A DNA stretch of 64,000 bases from Allantophomopsis cytisporea (taxonomy: Eukaryota; Ascomycota; Leotiomycetes; Phacidiales; Phacidiaceae): assembly GCA_024752435.1 (NCBI GenBank), contig CP103021.1:930001-994000 (forward strand). Reading direction: 5' to 3'. The notes beneath the pieces were generated by a model. That model was not told where the DNA came from and did no database searches. It saw nothing but the letters and a program-made list of their open reading frames with translations. A program made the translations under genes and the position numbers. Of the stretch, positions 35,406 to 47,146 are shown piece by piece. Positions within the stretch are counted from its first letter, which is position 1. Every line of letters starts with the position of its first letter.

Positions 35406-35437
35406 GATCAGATAACTGCGCAACAGATCAGATAACT
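35406..35437 (+). promoter_or_regulatory. paired SreA-type GATA sites upstream of the SIT carrier
   Basis: The 12-mer GATCAGATAACT occurs at 35406-35417 and again at 35426-35437. Each holds an exact ATCAGATAA, the ATCWGATAA consensus of the iron-responsive GATA repressors (SreA/Urbs1 family). The copies are 20 bp apart, two helical turns, and lie 340-370 bp upstream of the ATG at 35068. Confidence 0.7.
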
Positions 35438-36226
35438 TATGGACACGGAATCGCCGCCATTAGAGGCTAGGGCGTGAAATGCTTAATGGAGAGAGCACAT
35501 TAGTAGTTGCATGTTGCCCTGTGCCTATGCCTGTGCCTCCCGCCTTTCTGTTTCTTTTTTCTTCCTTTTGACTTCATCCAGCAAATGATTTGCAGCAGAA
35601 GACCCGCCTGTAAATATGTGCGTAAGTACAATACTGCGCGTCAGCGTAAATGGAAAGCAATTACCTGTAGATTCTTATGTATGGAGTATCTTGAAATGTT
35701 CTTAAGGTGCGACCGAACTCAATGATCGAATGGAGCACGAATCACTCCACATTCAGAACGAGAATGATTATATGTATCGTTAAGAAGTTCATCGGTACCG
35801 CCATATCCACCAGCCAAGTAGAGCAGCCCTGCTCATGCCCACACCATCACACGAACTTTTGCCTCTCATGTCTCTTTTCGTCGTCATCTTAAGGCGGCAC
35901 GATATTGTACGGTAGAGCTGAGTAGTTTTCATCAAGCCATACCGACCGAGCCTTCATTGACCACTAACTGAGTCATTCTAGTTGCTAAAGCACCTTACCG
36001 CCTCATTCCTAAGTGTTGTCATCGGTGAGAGAAGGACCCAGATCTGAGCAAAGGAGACAACAACTCCTCCGATCAAGGAACGACGTCTAGAGACCGATTT
36101 GTGCAAATTAATTGAGCGTTTCGCTTTCGGATTTTCACGGATTTCTCCTTCGCCTCTACTCCGTCCGACAGCTCGGTTTGTAAGCAATGTATTGTCCTCT
36201 AAGTGAGGAGTTTGGGCTTCGTCGAA

Positions 36227-36235
36227 TTATCAGAT
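36227..36235 (-). promoter_or_regulatory. third exact ATCWGATAA site
   Basis: TTATCAGAT on plus is ATCTGATAA on minus. It lies about 1.16 kb upstream of the first carrier's ATG. Distance makes its use less certain than that of the closer pair. Near-matches (ATCTGATAT, CTATCAGAT) lie at about 36816-36832. Confidence 0.4.
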
Positions 36236-39200
36236 CATCTTTTTTATCTTAGTGCCGGACAACATCGCTAAACCCCTGGCCCCGCCAAGTGCAAAACTAC
36301 ATGGCAATACTATCCACTCTTGCCTGGGTTCAAGCATGCAAATCCTTCACCTGCGTATTTCGCAAAATACGTAACTATTTACCTCTAACTGAGTTTTAGT
36401 TGTCGATGATTGCCCCTGCGTGTTGGGATTTTCATCTAGACAACATCCTATGTAAGAAGACTTGAAGTTAAATTGGTCTCTTTATTTATGAAATTCCTCA
36501 TGCTTCGCTTCGATTGTTCACTCAGGAATCGACCTGATGCGAAACTCATGTCCACGACACGAGGTAGGCGGCTGGAGGAGTTAGAGCGAAGGCCTTTTGT
36601 TTAGTTGCATGGGCCATCTCGTATGCCCCACACGGATCGCACTTCGAAATCCGCTTACACGCAATGGATGCCCATACAGGATAGAAACAAAACCCGAGGA
36701 CAAGTCCCCTGGTGTTTGACTGCGCCCATTTTCTGCTTGCGGCAATTCAACCGCGTCCACAGTAAAACCTTTCTAGCACTCTTTTAAAATCAAGTAACAA
36801 CGGCCACTCATCGTTCTATCAGATCATCTGATATGATAAGAATTTTTCAATGTGGCGTATCCTACTTTATGTGTCGGGAGCTTGTCGCGTAGCTCTCTCC
36901 GGTTTATGGAGTGTTTTCGAATCCTCTCGAGACCCAAGAGTTCGAGGCGAGTTTTGGAATGCTAGAAACAACATGAATAAACGTCAGAATTGCAGGAAGT
37001 TAAAATAAAGGAATCCTCAAAACTGATACAAAAAGCTGCATGATTATCCACTTCCTCGTCATTGTCATTGCACGTGCTGTGAATAATGCAGCCATTCATC
37101 GGAAATGGCCTCAAGACCGACTTTCAGCTGCGCGAACAGTCTCCAGCGGAAACTTCCGGTCATCAGCTGACAAAACATTTTTGATGAGTGGAAACCCATA
37201 ATGCTTGAGACATTTTCCTCTCCAGTGTGACCCATCTCATGGAAACGAAGCACGGTAAACGGTCCTCATAACAGTCAAGATCATCCATCTGCAATATGCT
37301 TAAATGAAGGCATCTTAGAAATGCGAATAAAAACGTAAGTATTAGCAAAGGATTGTAACTGAAGCAGAAATGCTGATAACATCTGCTACAGTCAATAACG
37401 TGGTAGGTGTATTGAGTGTTCTGCCTGAGCGCCTCACTTGAATTTGGCTCCTATCACGAGACACATTCTTCTTGCTCCAATATTTATGGTTTTATTGGGA
37501 AAGCTGTGGGCTCAGAGGTGGTTGCCAATTGCAAAGAAGGCCATTGTTCATAGTGACATACGTTCTTGATCCATGAGCAGAGGAAATTAACTGAATACTG
37601 AAAGAACAAAAATATAAACATAGCTTTAGTATGCGTGTACTCACAAAGTTTTTGAGCTCAAACGAGCGAATGTCCGATTTCCGAACAGCGATGTCGAATC
37701 CTTAAAGGCGTGTATGATCGATCCATCTCACACTTGAATATGAGTGTAATTACAGACTACCAGTAAGTGAATCACTGCAGTACCGATTGCATTTGACTTC
37801 AAACGTCCACTGGTGAAATTTTGTCCAATTAACATAATGAGAGTCACTATTGATAAAATGAGACCATTCTCCCAAATCCATAAGGGCACAACTCCATGAT
37901 CGTAAAACATTTATGCCGATACTTCTCTATTTGGCAGTTTCCATACTTCGACATGAAGAGCGTGAAATTCACATTATTGAGCAGATTTGAATGCGTCTTT
38001 CATGATTGTCACAACTATGACCATCTTTCAATTCTCATCATTAACCAACCCAATGCTATCCTTACTACACACTCCTCCTGACTTATCACATCGCAATTTT
38101 GGCGAGTATCACTGCGAACACTGCATCCTGCAATAATGCTGTTGGGATTTGGAAGGCTGAATTGCACAAACTTGACTCTGAAAGCCTAAACATAATCTGC
38201 GTGGTATTGCAAGTGTTTTATCTCCTACGCAAGTGACACTTGTGACATAGTGATCACCTTACGTCCAGTATTACGCTTTTATGCTCCAATCGTTTCCTGA
38301 CTTTCTTAACTATGATTCTCTGAGTTCAACTTGTTCGGAGAGGAAGTCAGATCTCAAAACGCACGCAAGAATAACATATCCAACGACTAATTACGCACAC
38401 AAACCAACTATAATGAACTAGTTTGGGATTTTGGTTCAGGTTGGGTTATGGATGAAGTACAAGAGAATATACAAACAAAGTCGTGTAAAACAACTTGTGT
38501 TGTTGTCTGTTGAAATGCTAGTCGTTGTATCATAAGTCTGTGTGGTCAATATCTGGGCATGGAAATGCTTCAAATACAGTTAATTCTATATTATAAAATT
38601 TTCAAACAAATCAATAACAAAAGCCGAATCTACAATCTTTTATTACTGAAAAAAAGCTAAGAGGTAGGCAGCTTAAATCTTCCAGTTAAATCATGTGTGC
38701 AAATATAGTTGAAGGAGATGATTACTGATGAACTCTAAGTTCTGAAAGCTCTATTATGTAGATAGTTTTCTATTAATAGCAAGCAAAAAGGACATTAGCT
38801 AAACATATAACAAAGACGTGTCGATTCTACACCATATGCTCTCTTTATCATTCAAAGGCATGAACAGGACACAAGCAAGTACATTATATGAATACTAAAT
38901 TGTGACTTCCAAGCACTCCCAACCAACCTTCTATCCTCTTGAAAGAAACCAGGAATTCACATTCCCATAACTAACCACCATATCCGACTCACCTACACCC
39001 TACAAAACAATCGACACATAAACCTCATCCCCTCCCAGACCCAATCACACCAAAGCACGACCCCACACAACCACGATCCTCACCACATACCTAAACTCGT
39101 CGATATACCTAACGCCCTCCATGTGAGCGCACCTCCATTAAACCCGCCCCTCAGCTCCTCACCCTACAAGGCTATTCTCTACCTCGCATCACCATCGAAG

Positions 39201-39818
39201 CACGCCACCTCCGCATAGAAGGCCGCTGAGTGGGAGGATCGTATCCATCGTCGATCCGCAGCATTCAGAGACGGCGGAAAAGAAAGGGTGAACTGCGGAT
39301 GGAATACGCAATTTCTAGGCAGACAAATGCCGATAGGTTCTTTTTCTAGGTGAATTACGTTAGGTGCGGGGATAATTGTGGGGAGCTGGCGGTTGTGTGA
39401 TGGAATCAGTGGGGTGAGTGTCAGCTTCCAGTTTGAGTACGAGTGGATTTGGTTTTATTGATAATTTGAGGTTTTTGCTGTGCTTTGAACTCAAACTTCG
39501 AAGATCTCTTTTGCAAGAGGCTGTGGAACTTGGTGTAGTTGCTTGTAATTCTCGGACATTTAGCCCATGGTGTGTATCGCAAGAGATTCAATATGACTTT
39601 CATGAAGTCTGGTAACGTAGGAAAATGCGTAAAATACTCGAATCTGTTGGGTACGATAAATCAATCATTTCTTCAAATCATGATGCGGGATAGTATCCCG
39701 CATTAGCATTGAGGCGGACAACTTATAACAAAACGACCAGACACATAACATGAATGCGAAGATATAACCAAAAATATGCATGGGTATTCCGCTATAAATG
39801 CTAATCTAAATGTGAAAT

Positions 39819-41949
39819 CTACGCCAACAACCGTTGCCTCTCACCCTCCCCATCAGCGGACCTGCGCTCATACTCCTCATCCGAATCTTCATCCGAATCC
39901 TCATCCGAATCTTCGCGACCCATCCTCTCATCCAAAACGATATCTTTGATCGTGAGTGATAACATCCCAGCCAAGCAGAAGGCTACAAATGCGATGATCT
40001 GCAAGACCCGCATAGATTCCACATAACTCCTGTCGATGGCTTCACGCTCTAGCGTCCCGCGTGCGTAGGATTGTGCGACAACGATCGAGTTCTTGATGTG
40101 AGTGACATTACCGCGAGCCGATTCGGGTAGATATTCGAGAAGACGCATGAGCAGGACGCGAGAATAGACGTTGGTTGATACGAGGTCGCCGGCGAAGGCG
40201 CCAACGGAGGTGCATGTTGCGTAGAGGGCGGTTACGGAAGGGATATCTATCAGGTATTAGAGATGCCAATGAAAATCCATATCTCAATTAGAGTAAAGCA
40301 CTTACCAGCAGGGCTGACGGTAGCCTGAACAGCAGTGTTGACTACAACAGCCATGATTCCCAACCCACCACCATACAAAATTTGCGCCGTGAAGGTTTGT
40401 GCCACCGTCGTTTGGGAATTGATGCTAAGTAGTAAGGCCAGACCTCCCACGATGCGGAACGCCGCTCCAGAGCGTAGGATCCACTTGAGGCGGCCGGCGT
40501 ATCTGATGACAACAGAGACGAGAAGTCCACAAGCGGTTGCCGAAAACACCGAGCTGAGACCCGCATTAGTAGCGGTGGTGACGGCCATATCTTGTGCTAT
40601 CACCAAGTATGTATAGTAGTATGGCTGATAGAGGGTGAATGCAAACCAGTAGCAAAATATCATGATACTACTAGCGGCCACTGTCCGGTATTTTGCTAGA
40701 TGGAAATTCAGGAGCGGGTTTTCGGATATACCCAGCTCGTAACGCACGAATATGATAAGGACGATTGCGCTGCCACAGCCAAGTATAATATAGAGAACCG
40801 TCGCTTTATAGACAGAGTAGGCAGTAGAGGAAAGGACTGCTAAGCTCAATCCTAGTAATAGCATCTGGATGCCTTTTGTGTCGAACTTGACGGGATCTGT
40901 CTTTTTGAAGTTTGGTATGTCTCCTCCCAGGCGTCTCTTCTTGAAGTATAATGAACCGACCAGCGGTATTGCGGATATGGGTAATATAAAGCCCCTGAAT
41001 TAATGAATTAGCTGGTGAATGAGTATTCTATGATGAGGCGCTCTTACCACATGGCGTACATGCTATCAGAACATTAGTACTATGTTCCAAGCATAGAATC
41101 GATGCCCGAGACTTACATTCTCCAATGGTTCGGTAAGAGAGCATTTACAATCGGCGCCGTAGTGAAAATAGTGATGAAGAATGGCATCAATGGGATTGTT
41201 GTAGCCAAAGCTCTATTTTTTAAACTGGAATTTTGCGCGGAGACGATTTGCTGTTGCAGACTGTTAATTGTCTGGATATTCAGTTGAGAATTTCCAATAA
41301 TTTACCTGCAAAAACATCAAACTCGTCACTCCAACATTATATAAACATTGTCCGATCACGAACATCGACAAGTGTATCGAAGTCGCCGATAGAACGAACC
41401 CAGTGATTAGACTTGCGAGGGCAACGCAATAACTCATGAGTGTTCCATGCACATTGATAAAGTTCGCGATGATAGGTCTAACAGCGACATTCCTTTAGGA
41501 AAAAGTCAATATGGTTCTCATGTAGATTTATAAGTAGGCGAAATAAAGAACCAGGAACAACATAAAACATCAACATACACGAAATTTGATGAGGAATTTA
41601 TCAAGCCTATGTAGGCATTCGCGGAGAAATGCGAGAGGGCGTATGTTTGCGCAATGAAGACGGTCTGATTATCCATCGTCAATGCCGTCGCTACCAGCGA
41701 TATACCGACCCAAATCAGCCATACTGGCGGGCCAGCCCTGTCGCGAGGCGGCTTGTACTTGTCACCATTATTTGTTCCGCCCTCAATATCTTCATAAGGT
41801 TCTTGTTGGTCCTGTGGTGTATCGCATCGAGAGAGAAGGGTGGGTGATCGCGGTGAAGCAGAAGTCGAGTTCGTCGCTGGGCCTGGCATAGAGATGGCTA
41901 AGTTGGATGTGAGAGACGAAGTCAGCTTCGGTGTAGCGATTTGGTCCAT
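39819..41949 (-). CDS. second siderophore-family MFS carrier, six exons
   Basis: Six exons (41949-41579, 41492-41306, 41250-41117, 41062-41048, 40994-40306, 40246-39819) give 607 residues. The fourth exon is only 15 nt and codes for MYAM within WRIMYAMWGF. The 14-helix core shows NSSSNFVNVAVRPIIANF near its start, SLKNRALATTIPLMPFF and, near the end, SVTALYATCTSVGAFAGDLVSTNVY, all characteristic of the SIT family. The N-terminal tail is long and Ser/Thr/Pro-rich. I start it at 41949 (MDQIATPKL) although the frame is open upstream to an ATG at 42096. The C-terminus is acidic with a DSDE tandem. The substrate (a ferric siderophore or another cargo, as for some diverged members) cannot be told. 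No exact ATCWGATAA site lies close upstream. Confidence 0.87.
39877..39912. repeat. 3 x 12-nt repeat coding an acidic DSDE tandem
   Basis: Three near-identical copies of TCATCCGAATCT lie inside the last exon of the second carrier. On minus they code for repeats of D-S-D-E in the cytoplasmic tail. Copy number could vary between strains. Confidence 0.85.
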
Positions 41950-44023
41950 GCATGCGATAGCGACTCTCTCACGCTCTCTCTTCCTCATAAAAGACGGTGA
42001 TAAATGAGCGTCTTCCTGGAATATTCGAACACAAAGCAAGTATGTAGCTATTGATACATTAGAGATAGGAAAGATGCTGTGATATCGCAGGCGCATCTAG
42101 ATTTTGTTCGTCCATCATCCATCCCATCATTGACGCAGAGTATAGAGTAAAGCCTGTTCTAAGGCCGTAGCGATGCCGGATTTTTGGGTAGGGGGGGGGG
42201 GGATGGCAAGGTCAAGCTACAATAGACTGGAGACTGCAGCAAGGTATCCTGAGGGCAATCGCTGCAATCCACATCCACGTTGCATCACTTTGGTACAGGT
42301 TCAGGTCAGAATCATAAGCCTTAGGGCTGGGCATGAGCGACGTTAGAGTCGTGTCGGAGTGGGTGGGTCAGAATTGGGGGCCGGCAAAAGCTGACAGAGG
42401 TACATCTGTATACGATGTACGTATCACTGTCCATGGTCAATAGTGGGCGCTTAAAGACTTGGACTTTGGCTCAGTGTCTCTTCCGCGGGCTTCCTTCAAA
42501 CCGAGATGTCATTCAGGAACATGTATCTCTTAATATATGATGATACATGATACATGATGGTATGAGATACGGAGCATCCTTTGATATACATGCGTATGGA
42601 ATTCCCATTTTCGTCAACCAAGGAACAATACGCAAAGGCAATAAGGTACTGGGTGACACAGCATCCAGGTCAGGTACGGCGAAAGAAGTTTCACGTGTTC
42701 CGCAGTGGGAAATTTGAGAGGAGAGGCAAAGAGCATGGGAGCGTTGTAGATGCGCCGGAGCATGTTGCGCAAACGGCATAAGAGGCGCAGTAGAGCACAT
42801 TCGAGGAGGTAGAGTAAGTGGAGCGTCGTATGAAAGCGAGCAGATGATCTGATATGATATGATTAGATATGGAGTTATACTGAAACAGGGATAGCCTAGC
42901 CATAAATTCTAATAGCGATTCCCGTCATGGCCATGCTTTTGCTCTTTTGATGGCTTTGATTGGGTTTTGACCGTGCGTGCCGTTCCGTGCGATCTTTATT
43001 CGCGCTCGAGCCGAGAGGATATGTTTTGGTGGAGTCGAGTGGAAAGTGTCGATGGTGACACTCGCCGAGTCACTCGCTTGATTTGCCCGTCGAATACAGA
43101 GAGGGTCAAGTCATGTGAATTGTCGGGGGGCGGCCCCGTTTTATGCATGGTGTCGTGGAGTGTGAGTGGTGAAGTATTACGAACAAGGGTGAGGGACGTA
43201 TTGTTCTTGTGCCGAGCATCGACTTTGCCGCTGATAGCCAGTCATTCTTGTGTGCACATATATCCCGGGTATACAAGTATCCAGAGGAGGAAAAGCATGG
43301 AGAGACATAGACAGCCCGATCGTTTTCCACGATTCGATAAGATGAAGCTCATTGTTGAGTCTCCCATGATCAATTCTGATCGCATTTCTACCGCGTCATT
43401 TGGGGCTTGGGCTTATGAAAGGCTGGGACGGAGGTTGGACAATGCGGTCCTTGTACGTAGACCCGCTATGAGGACTTGCTTAATCATGAACGTTCCGCAT
43501 TTCTTTTCACTCTGTCAAGATTTCTGTTATTTCCGAACTAGTTTTGTTCCCGAAAATCATGGTGAGCACCTTCAAAGCTTACCCGGACTCAATTGAAGAC
43601 ACTTCTCAGGTGGGAGTCAATTGAATACACAACGCTTTGCCAGGAAACATTGGAATGTGACCATGGTACACTATCTATGATGCTCGAAGCTGTGATATTC
43701 ACAGCAACTCCGCTCGGTAACAGTGATCAGCGGTATACCTGAATGCGAAACACAACTTCTTCGAATATCAATCGGGCAAATGGGCCAAGATGCTATTCGT
43801 ATCTGCAGGTAGGAAATAAATGACATCTTTGAGAATAGTCTAGGTAAAATTGACAATCTGTGGTGAACATTTTGCCGCTGCCAGCTAACTTGCAGGCAAT
43901 ATGCAAACCCCGCACATTTCTCGCTGAGCATTCATTCTGTGTTACATCCTCATAACTTATTAGAATGCGGCGAACGCGGAGGTTCAATGATGTGTATACG
44001 CAGATATACGAACAGCTTCAACA
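41950..44023. other. intergenic, no supported gene
   Basis: The shared upstream region of the second carrier (minus) and the aldehyde dehydrogenase (plus). It contains a run of twelve G at 42191-42202 and AT-rich segments with near-GATA motifs (ATCTGATAT at 42847). A 209-codon plus frame at 42967-43596 has no protein-like features and no recognisable domain. Confidence 0.5.
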
Positions 44024-45822
44024 ATGCTGCGAACGATATTATCGCGGCCCATCATCCGCAGTCTTCCAGCAAACATTCGCCATGGCAGACCGACGAAAAT
44101 TCGCTATCTTGCAACAGTAGCAAACAAGAAGAACATTGATATCCACGGCCGCAGCGTGAGTATCCCGACCGGGTTATTCATCAACGGCGAGTTCGTCCCC
44201 GCAATTGGTGGTCATACCTTTGGTGTCGAGTCACCCACGACGGGAAAAGAGATCCTGCAAGTATCCGAGGGTCGTAAGGAAGATGTCGATAAGGCTGTTG
44301 AAGCTGCTCGGAAGACTTTCGATGGCGGGTGGGCAGATAGCGATCCGGTTTGGAGAGGACAACTCCTGACCAAATTGGCGGAGCTAATGGAGAGGGATAA
44401 GGATATCTTGTGTGCCATTGAGATGCTGGATACGGGTAAGACGCTCTCGCAGACTACTTTCATGGATATTCCCGCCAGTACAGGCATGCTGAGGTATTAT
44501 GGGGGATTTGCGGACAAGATATTGGGATTGTCGAGCTTCAATGTCCCTGGAACGTTTACGTATACGAGACGAGAACCAATTGGTGTTTGTGGACAGATTA
44601 TTCCTTGGAAGTATGCATGTCAATACTCCCGATCAATGAATTTTGTCTAACACCTTGTAGTTTTCCCCTCTTGATGTTCATCTGGAAAATTGCTCCTGCT
44701 CTTTGTACAGGTAATACGGTGGTCATCAAGTCCGCTGAGGCTACACCACTGTCGGCACTCAAGCTGTGCGAACTGATACAGGAGGCCGGCTTTCCAGCTG
44801 GAACTGTCAATTTGGTGTCAGGATTCGGAAAGACAGTGGGAAATGCAATTGCTTCCCACACGGGAATTGATAAGATTGCATTTACTGGCTCAACAGCTAC
44901 TGGCAGATCAATCTTGAAAGCCTCGGCATCCTCAAATCTCAAGAAAGTCACACTGGAGCTAGGTGGCAAAAGTCCGGTCAGTATCACAGTATGGTAGGCA
45001 TCAAGTAAGCGCTGACGAATTTGTAAGAATATCATCTTTCCCGACGCTGATATTGCTAAGGCAGTAGAATGGTCAGCATGGGGAATCAATATGCACTATG
45101 TATACATGATCTCCTAAATTGTTCTAGCTAATTTCAAACTAAAATTGGTCATAGGGCCAGACTTGCCATGCCGGGTCAAGAATTTATGTGCACGAAGATA
45201 TATACGACGAGTTCCTCTCCGCATATACAAAACGCATGTCTCAAGTAAAGGTAGGTAACAACTTCTCTGACGAGACAAACCAAGGGCCGCAGAATAGTAG
45301 GGTACAATACCAGCGGATCCTCAACTATATCGAGAGTGGTAAATCGGAAGGGGCAACCGTACATCTGGGCGGAAAGCCAGACAAGCAGAGCGCAAGTGGT
45401 GGCTATTACATCGAGCCAACGATCTTTACGGACGTTGAGCCGTATATGAAGGTACATAACCCATTTTTGACATTGCATGAAAGCTGAATTGTCAGATTGC
45501 ACGAGAAGAAATCTTCGGGCCTGTAGTGGTAATCTCAAAATTCAAGAGCGAGGAAGAAGTCCTGCGCTTGGCAAATGATACAACCTATGGCTTGGCTGCC
45601 GCTGTGCACACGAAGGACTACGAAACAGGTATTCGTATGACGAACAAGTTGAAGGCGGGTACAGCCTGGGTAAACATGGTCAGCTTCGTGCATTGGAGTA
45701 TCCCGTTCGGTGGCTACAAGGAGAGTGGGATGGGGAGAGAGTGTGGGGAAGCTGCACTAGAGAGCTATACGGAACTTAAGTCTGTATTCTTCAACATGGG
45801 CGTGGATGCGCCACAGACTTGA
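44024..45822 (+). CDS. aldehyde dehydrogenase, probably mitochondrial
   Basis: Five exons (44024-44610, 44661-44976, 45028-45099, 45155-45451, 45496-45822; introns 44-55 nt) give 532 residues. The first 30 or so residues (MLRTILSRPIIRSLPANIRHGR) are rich in Arg, hydrophobic and hydroxyl residues with no acids, as in mitochondrial presequences. The class-1/2 NAD(P)-ALDH core follows: PWNFPLLM, FTGSTATGR, VTLELGGKSP with the general-base Glu295, and GQTCHAGS with the nucleophile Cys329. EEIFGPVVV and PFGGYKESGMGRE complete the C-terminal part. The enzyme oxidises aldehydes (for example acetaldehyde) to acids. Its stop is 378 bp from that of the convergent acetate permease gene, with no gene between. 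Confidence 0.93.
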
Positions 45823-46200
45823 GATTAAGTATATAGCTTGTTTGCTTAGACATCTGGATTCAGGGATATGTTTTCTAGTCTTTGTGTGGATATCGAATAC
45901 GAAGGTACACGAATGTTGAAATTTGGAGTGGGCGAAATTTTACGAAAATACAACATGAACTCTCGAAATATCTCTTGCTGTCATACAGAATCACTTCTAA
46001 TAGTATTGGAAATTCTTGTTATCATGAAACAATTCATTTTAACTACTCATGTGATATGGTAGGTACTACCATTGACCACCACCCATAAGCTGAATCCTAA
46101 GATCAAAAGCGATTAAAATCAGTTACTGTAAACTTCGAACTGCAGCCTTCACGAAGCCCTGAGCAGAACTACCTCGGAGACCCAGTACAAGGACCATAAG

Positions 46201-47146
46201 CTAACGGTGTCCTTCGGTATGTTCATACTTCTTTTCAGTTTCAGACACAGGAGTCAAAGATCCAATAGGGATCTTGAACCCGAAAGCAAGAGACTCAGTC
46301 AATTGAATGAGCAGCAGATACCACCCACCCATAGTACAAGCCAACAGGAATCCCCCACCAGCCTATGATAAATCAGCACATAGAGCTCCTACTACTTGTG
46401 GCATACTAACCTTCGACAGCCTCACATAACCCTCCAAGTCTCCATTTCCAGCCTGAAAGTGCGCTGCAGCCAACAGCCAGACAGCAATATCAACAAGCGA
46501 GAAGATCCAGACGAATATCAAGTTGGTTTTCATAGAGCAAACAAGGAAGATGAAAAACAGCACGGCCCAAGCAGTCCAAAACACGCCGAGCGCGTTATGA
46601 TACTCCTCAATAGCAGGATAGCTATTTGTGATACCGAAAGCAGGCGTGAAGACACACGCAAAAGAGAAGTAGTAGCCTCCGAAACACCCGAATACACACC
46701 AGGCAAAGGTGTTGCCAAGAAATAGCTCCATGATGGCTGTGAGCCAAGAGCCAACGCCAGCGACGAACCAGATTACGCCGACGAGGAGCTCCGAGTGCGT
46801 GATACCTCGCACTTGCAGCAGGAAGAGTGCGATCATGGTGTTGGCTACTGCGAAGACGGATATGCCACTAGGTATATCAGTATAAACACGCCGGTTTCAT
46901 GAGAGTAATGAGATTGATGTAGTGGTGCGGGATGAAAGGTGCTTACAGTGCACTTGGATTGCCTAACTTGCGATAGTGGTCACCCCTGGGCACGGGCTTG
47001 TTGTCGAAATATTGGGCTTCGTAGTCGGCTGGCTCGAGAGTTCGCAGACGGCGGAGGATCCTGAAGTCCTCGGTTGTGAGGGTTTGCTCCAACTTGTTGT
47101 TCTCCATATCGGGAGTGATGGTATCTCTGTCGGACATTGGTGCCAT
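46201..47146 (-). CDS. acetate permease of the GPR1/FUN34/YaaH family
   Basis: Three exons (47146-46947, 46867-46411, 46362-46201; introns 79 and 48 nt) give 272 residues. The N-terminal cytoplasmic part ends in the family signature GNPSAL at about 62-67, which enters the first of six predicted membrane helices. Further helices include LLVGVIWFVAGVGSWLTAIM and AWCVFGCFGGYYFSFACVF. This family (Ady2/Ato1 of yeast, AcpA of Aspergillus) carries acetate, succinate or ammonium-linked fluxes across the plasma membrane. The C-terminus is short and charged. Facing it is the aldehyde dehydrogenase gene, so the pair could link acetaldehyde oxidation and acetate transport. Confidence 0.92.

Larger units (their letters stand above)
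35069..39818. other. 4.7-kb intergenic region, no supported gene
   Basis: This stretch separates two siderophore-family carriers. The right half (about 37.5-39.8 kb) is AT-rich. A 62-codon minus frame ending at 37065 (containing FRWRLFAQLKVGLEAISDEW) looks slightly protein-like but has no partner exons that I can find. The left end carries the GATA pair and the promoter of the first carrier. No tRNA or repeat array was found. Confidence 0.5.

Noticed and set aside
41251..41305. A 34-nt version of the second carrier's second intron (acceptor at 41271)
   Set aside because: Too short for fungal splicing; the 55-nt version is in frame and restores the family's FLQ-QIVSAQ-SSLKNRA region.
42847..42855. 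ATCTGATAT as an iron-GATA site for the second siderophore-family carrier
   Set aside because: One mismatch to ATCWGATAA and about 900 bp from the start codon, in an AT-rich GATAT-repeating stretch where such strings arise by chance.
42967..43596. 209-codon plus frame upstream of the aldehyde dehydrogenase gene
   Set aside because: Arg/Ser/Cys-rich, no domain, no splice-based extension; looks like a chance frame.
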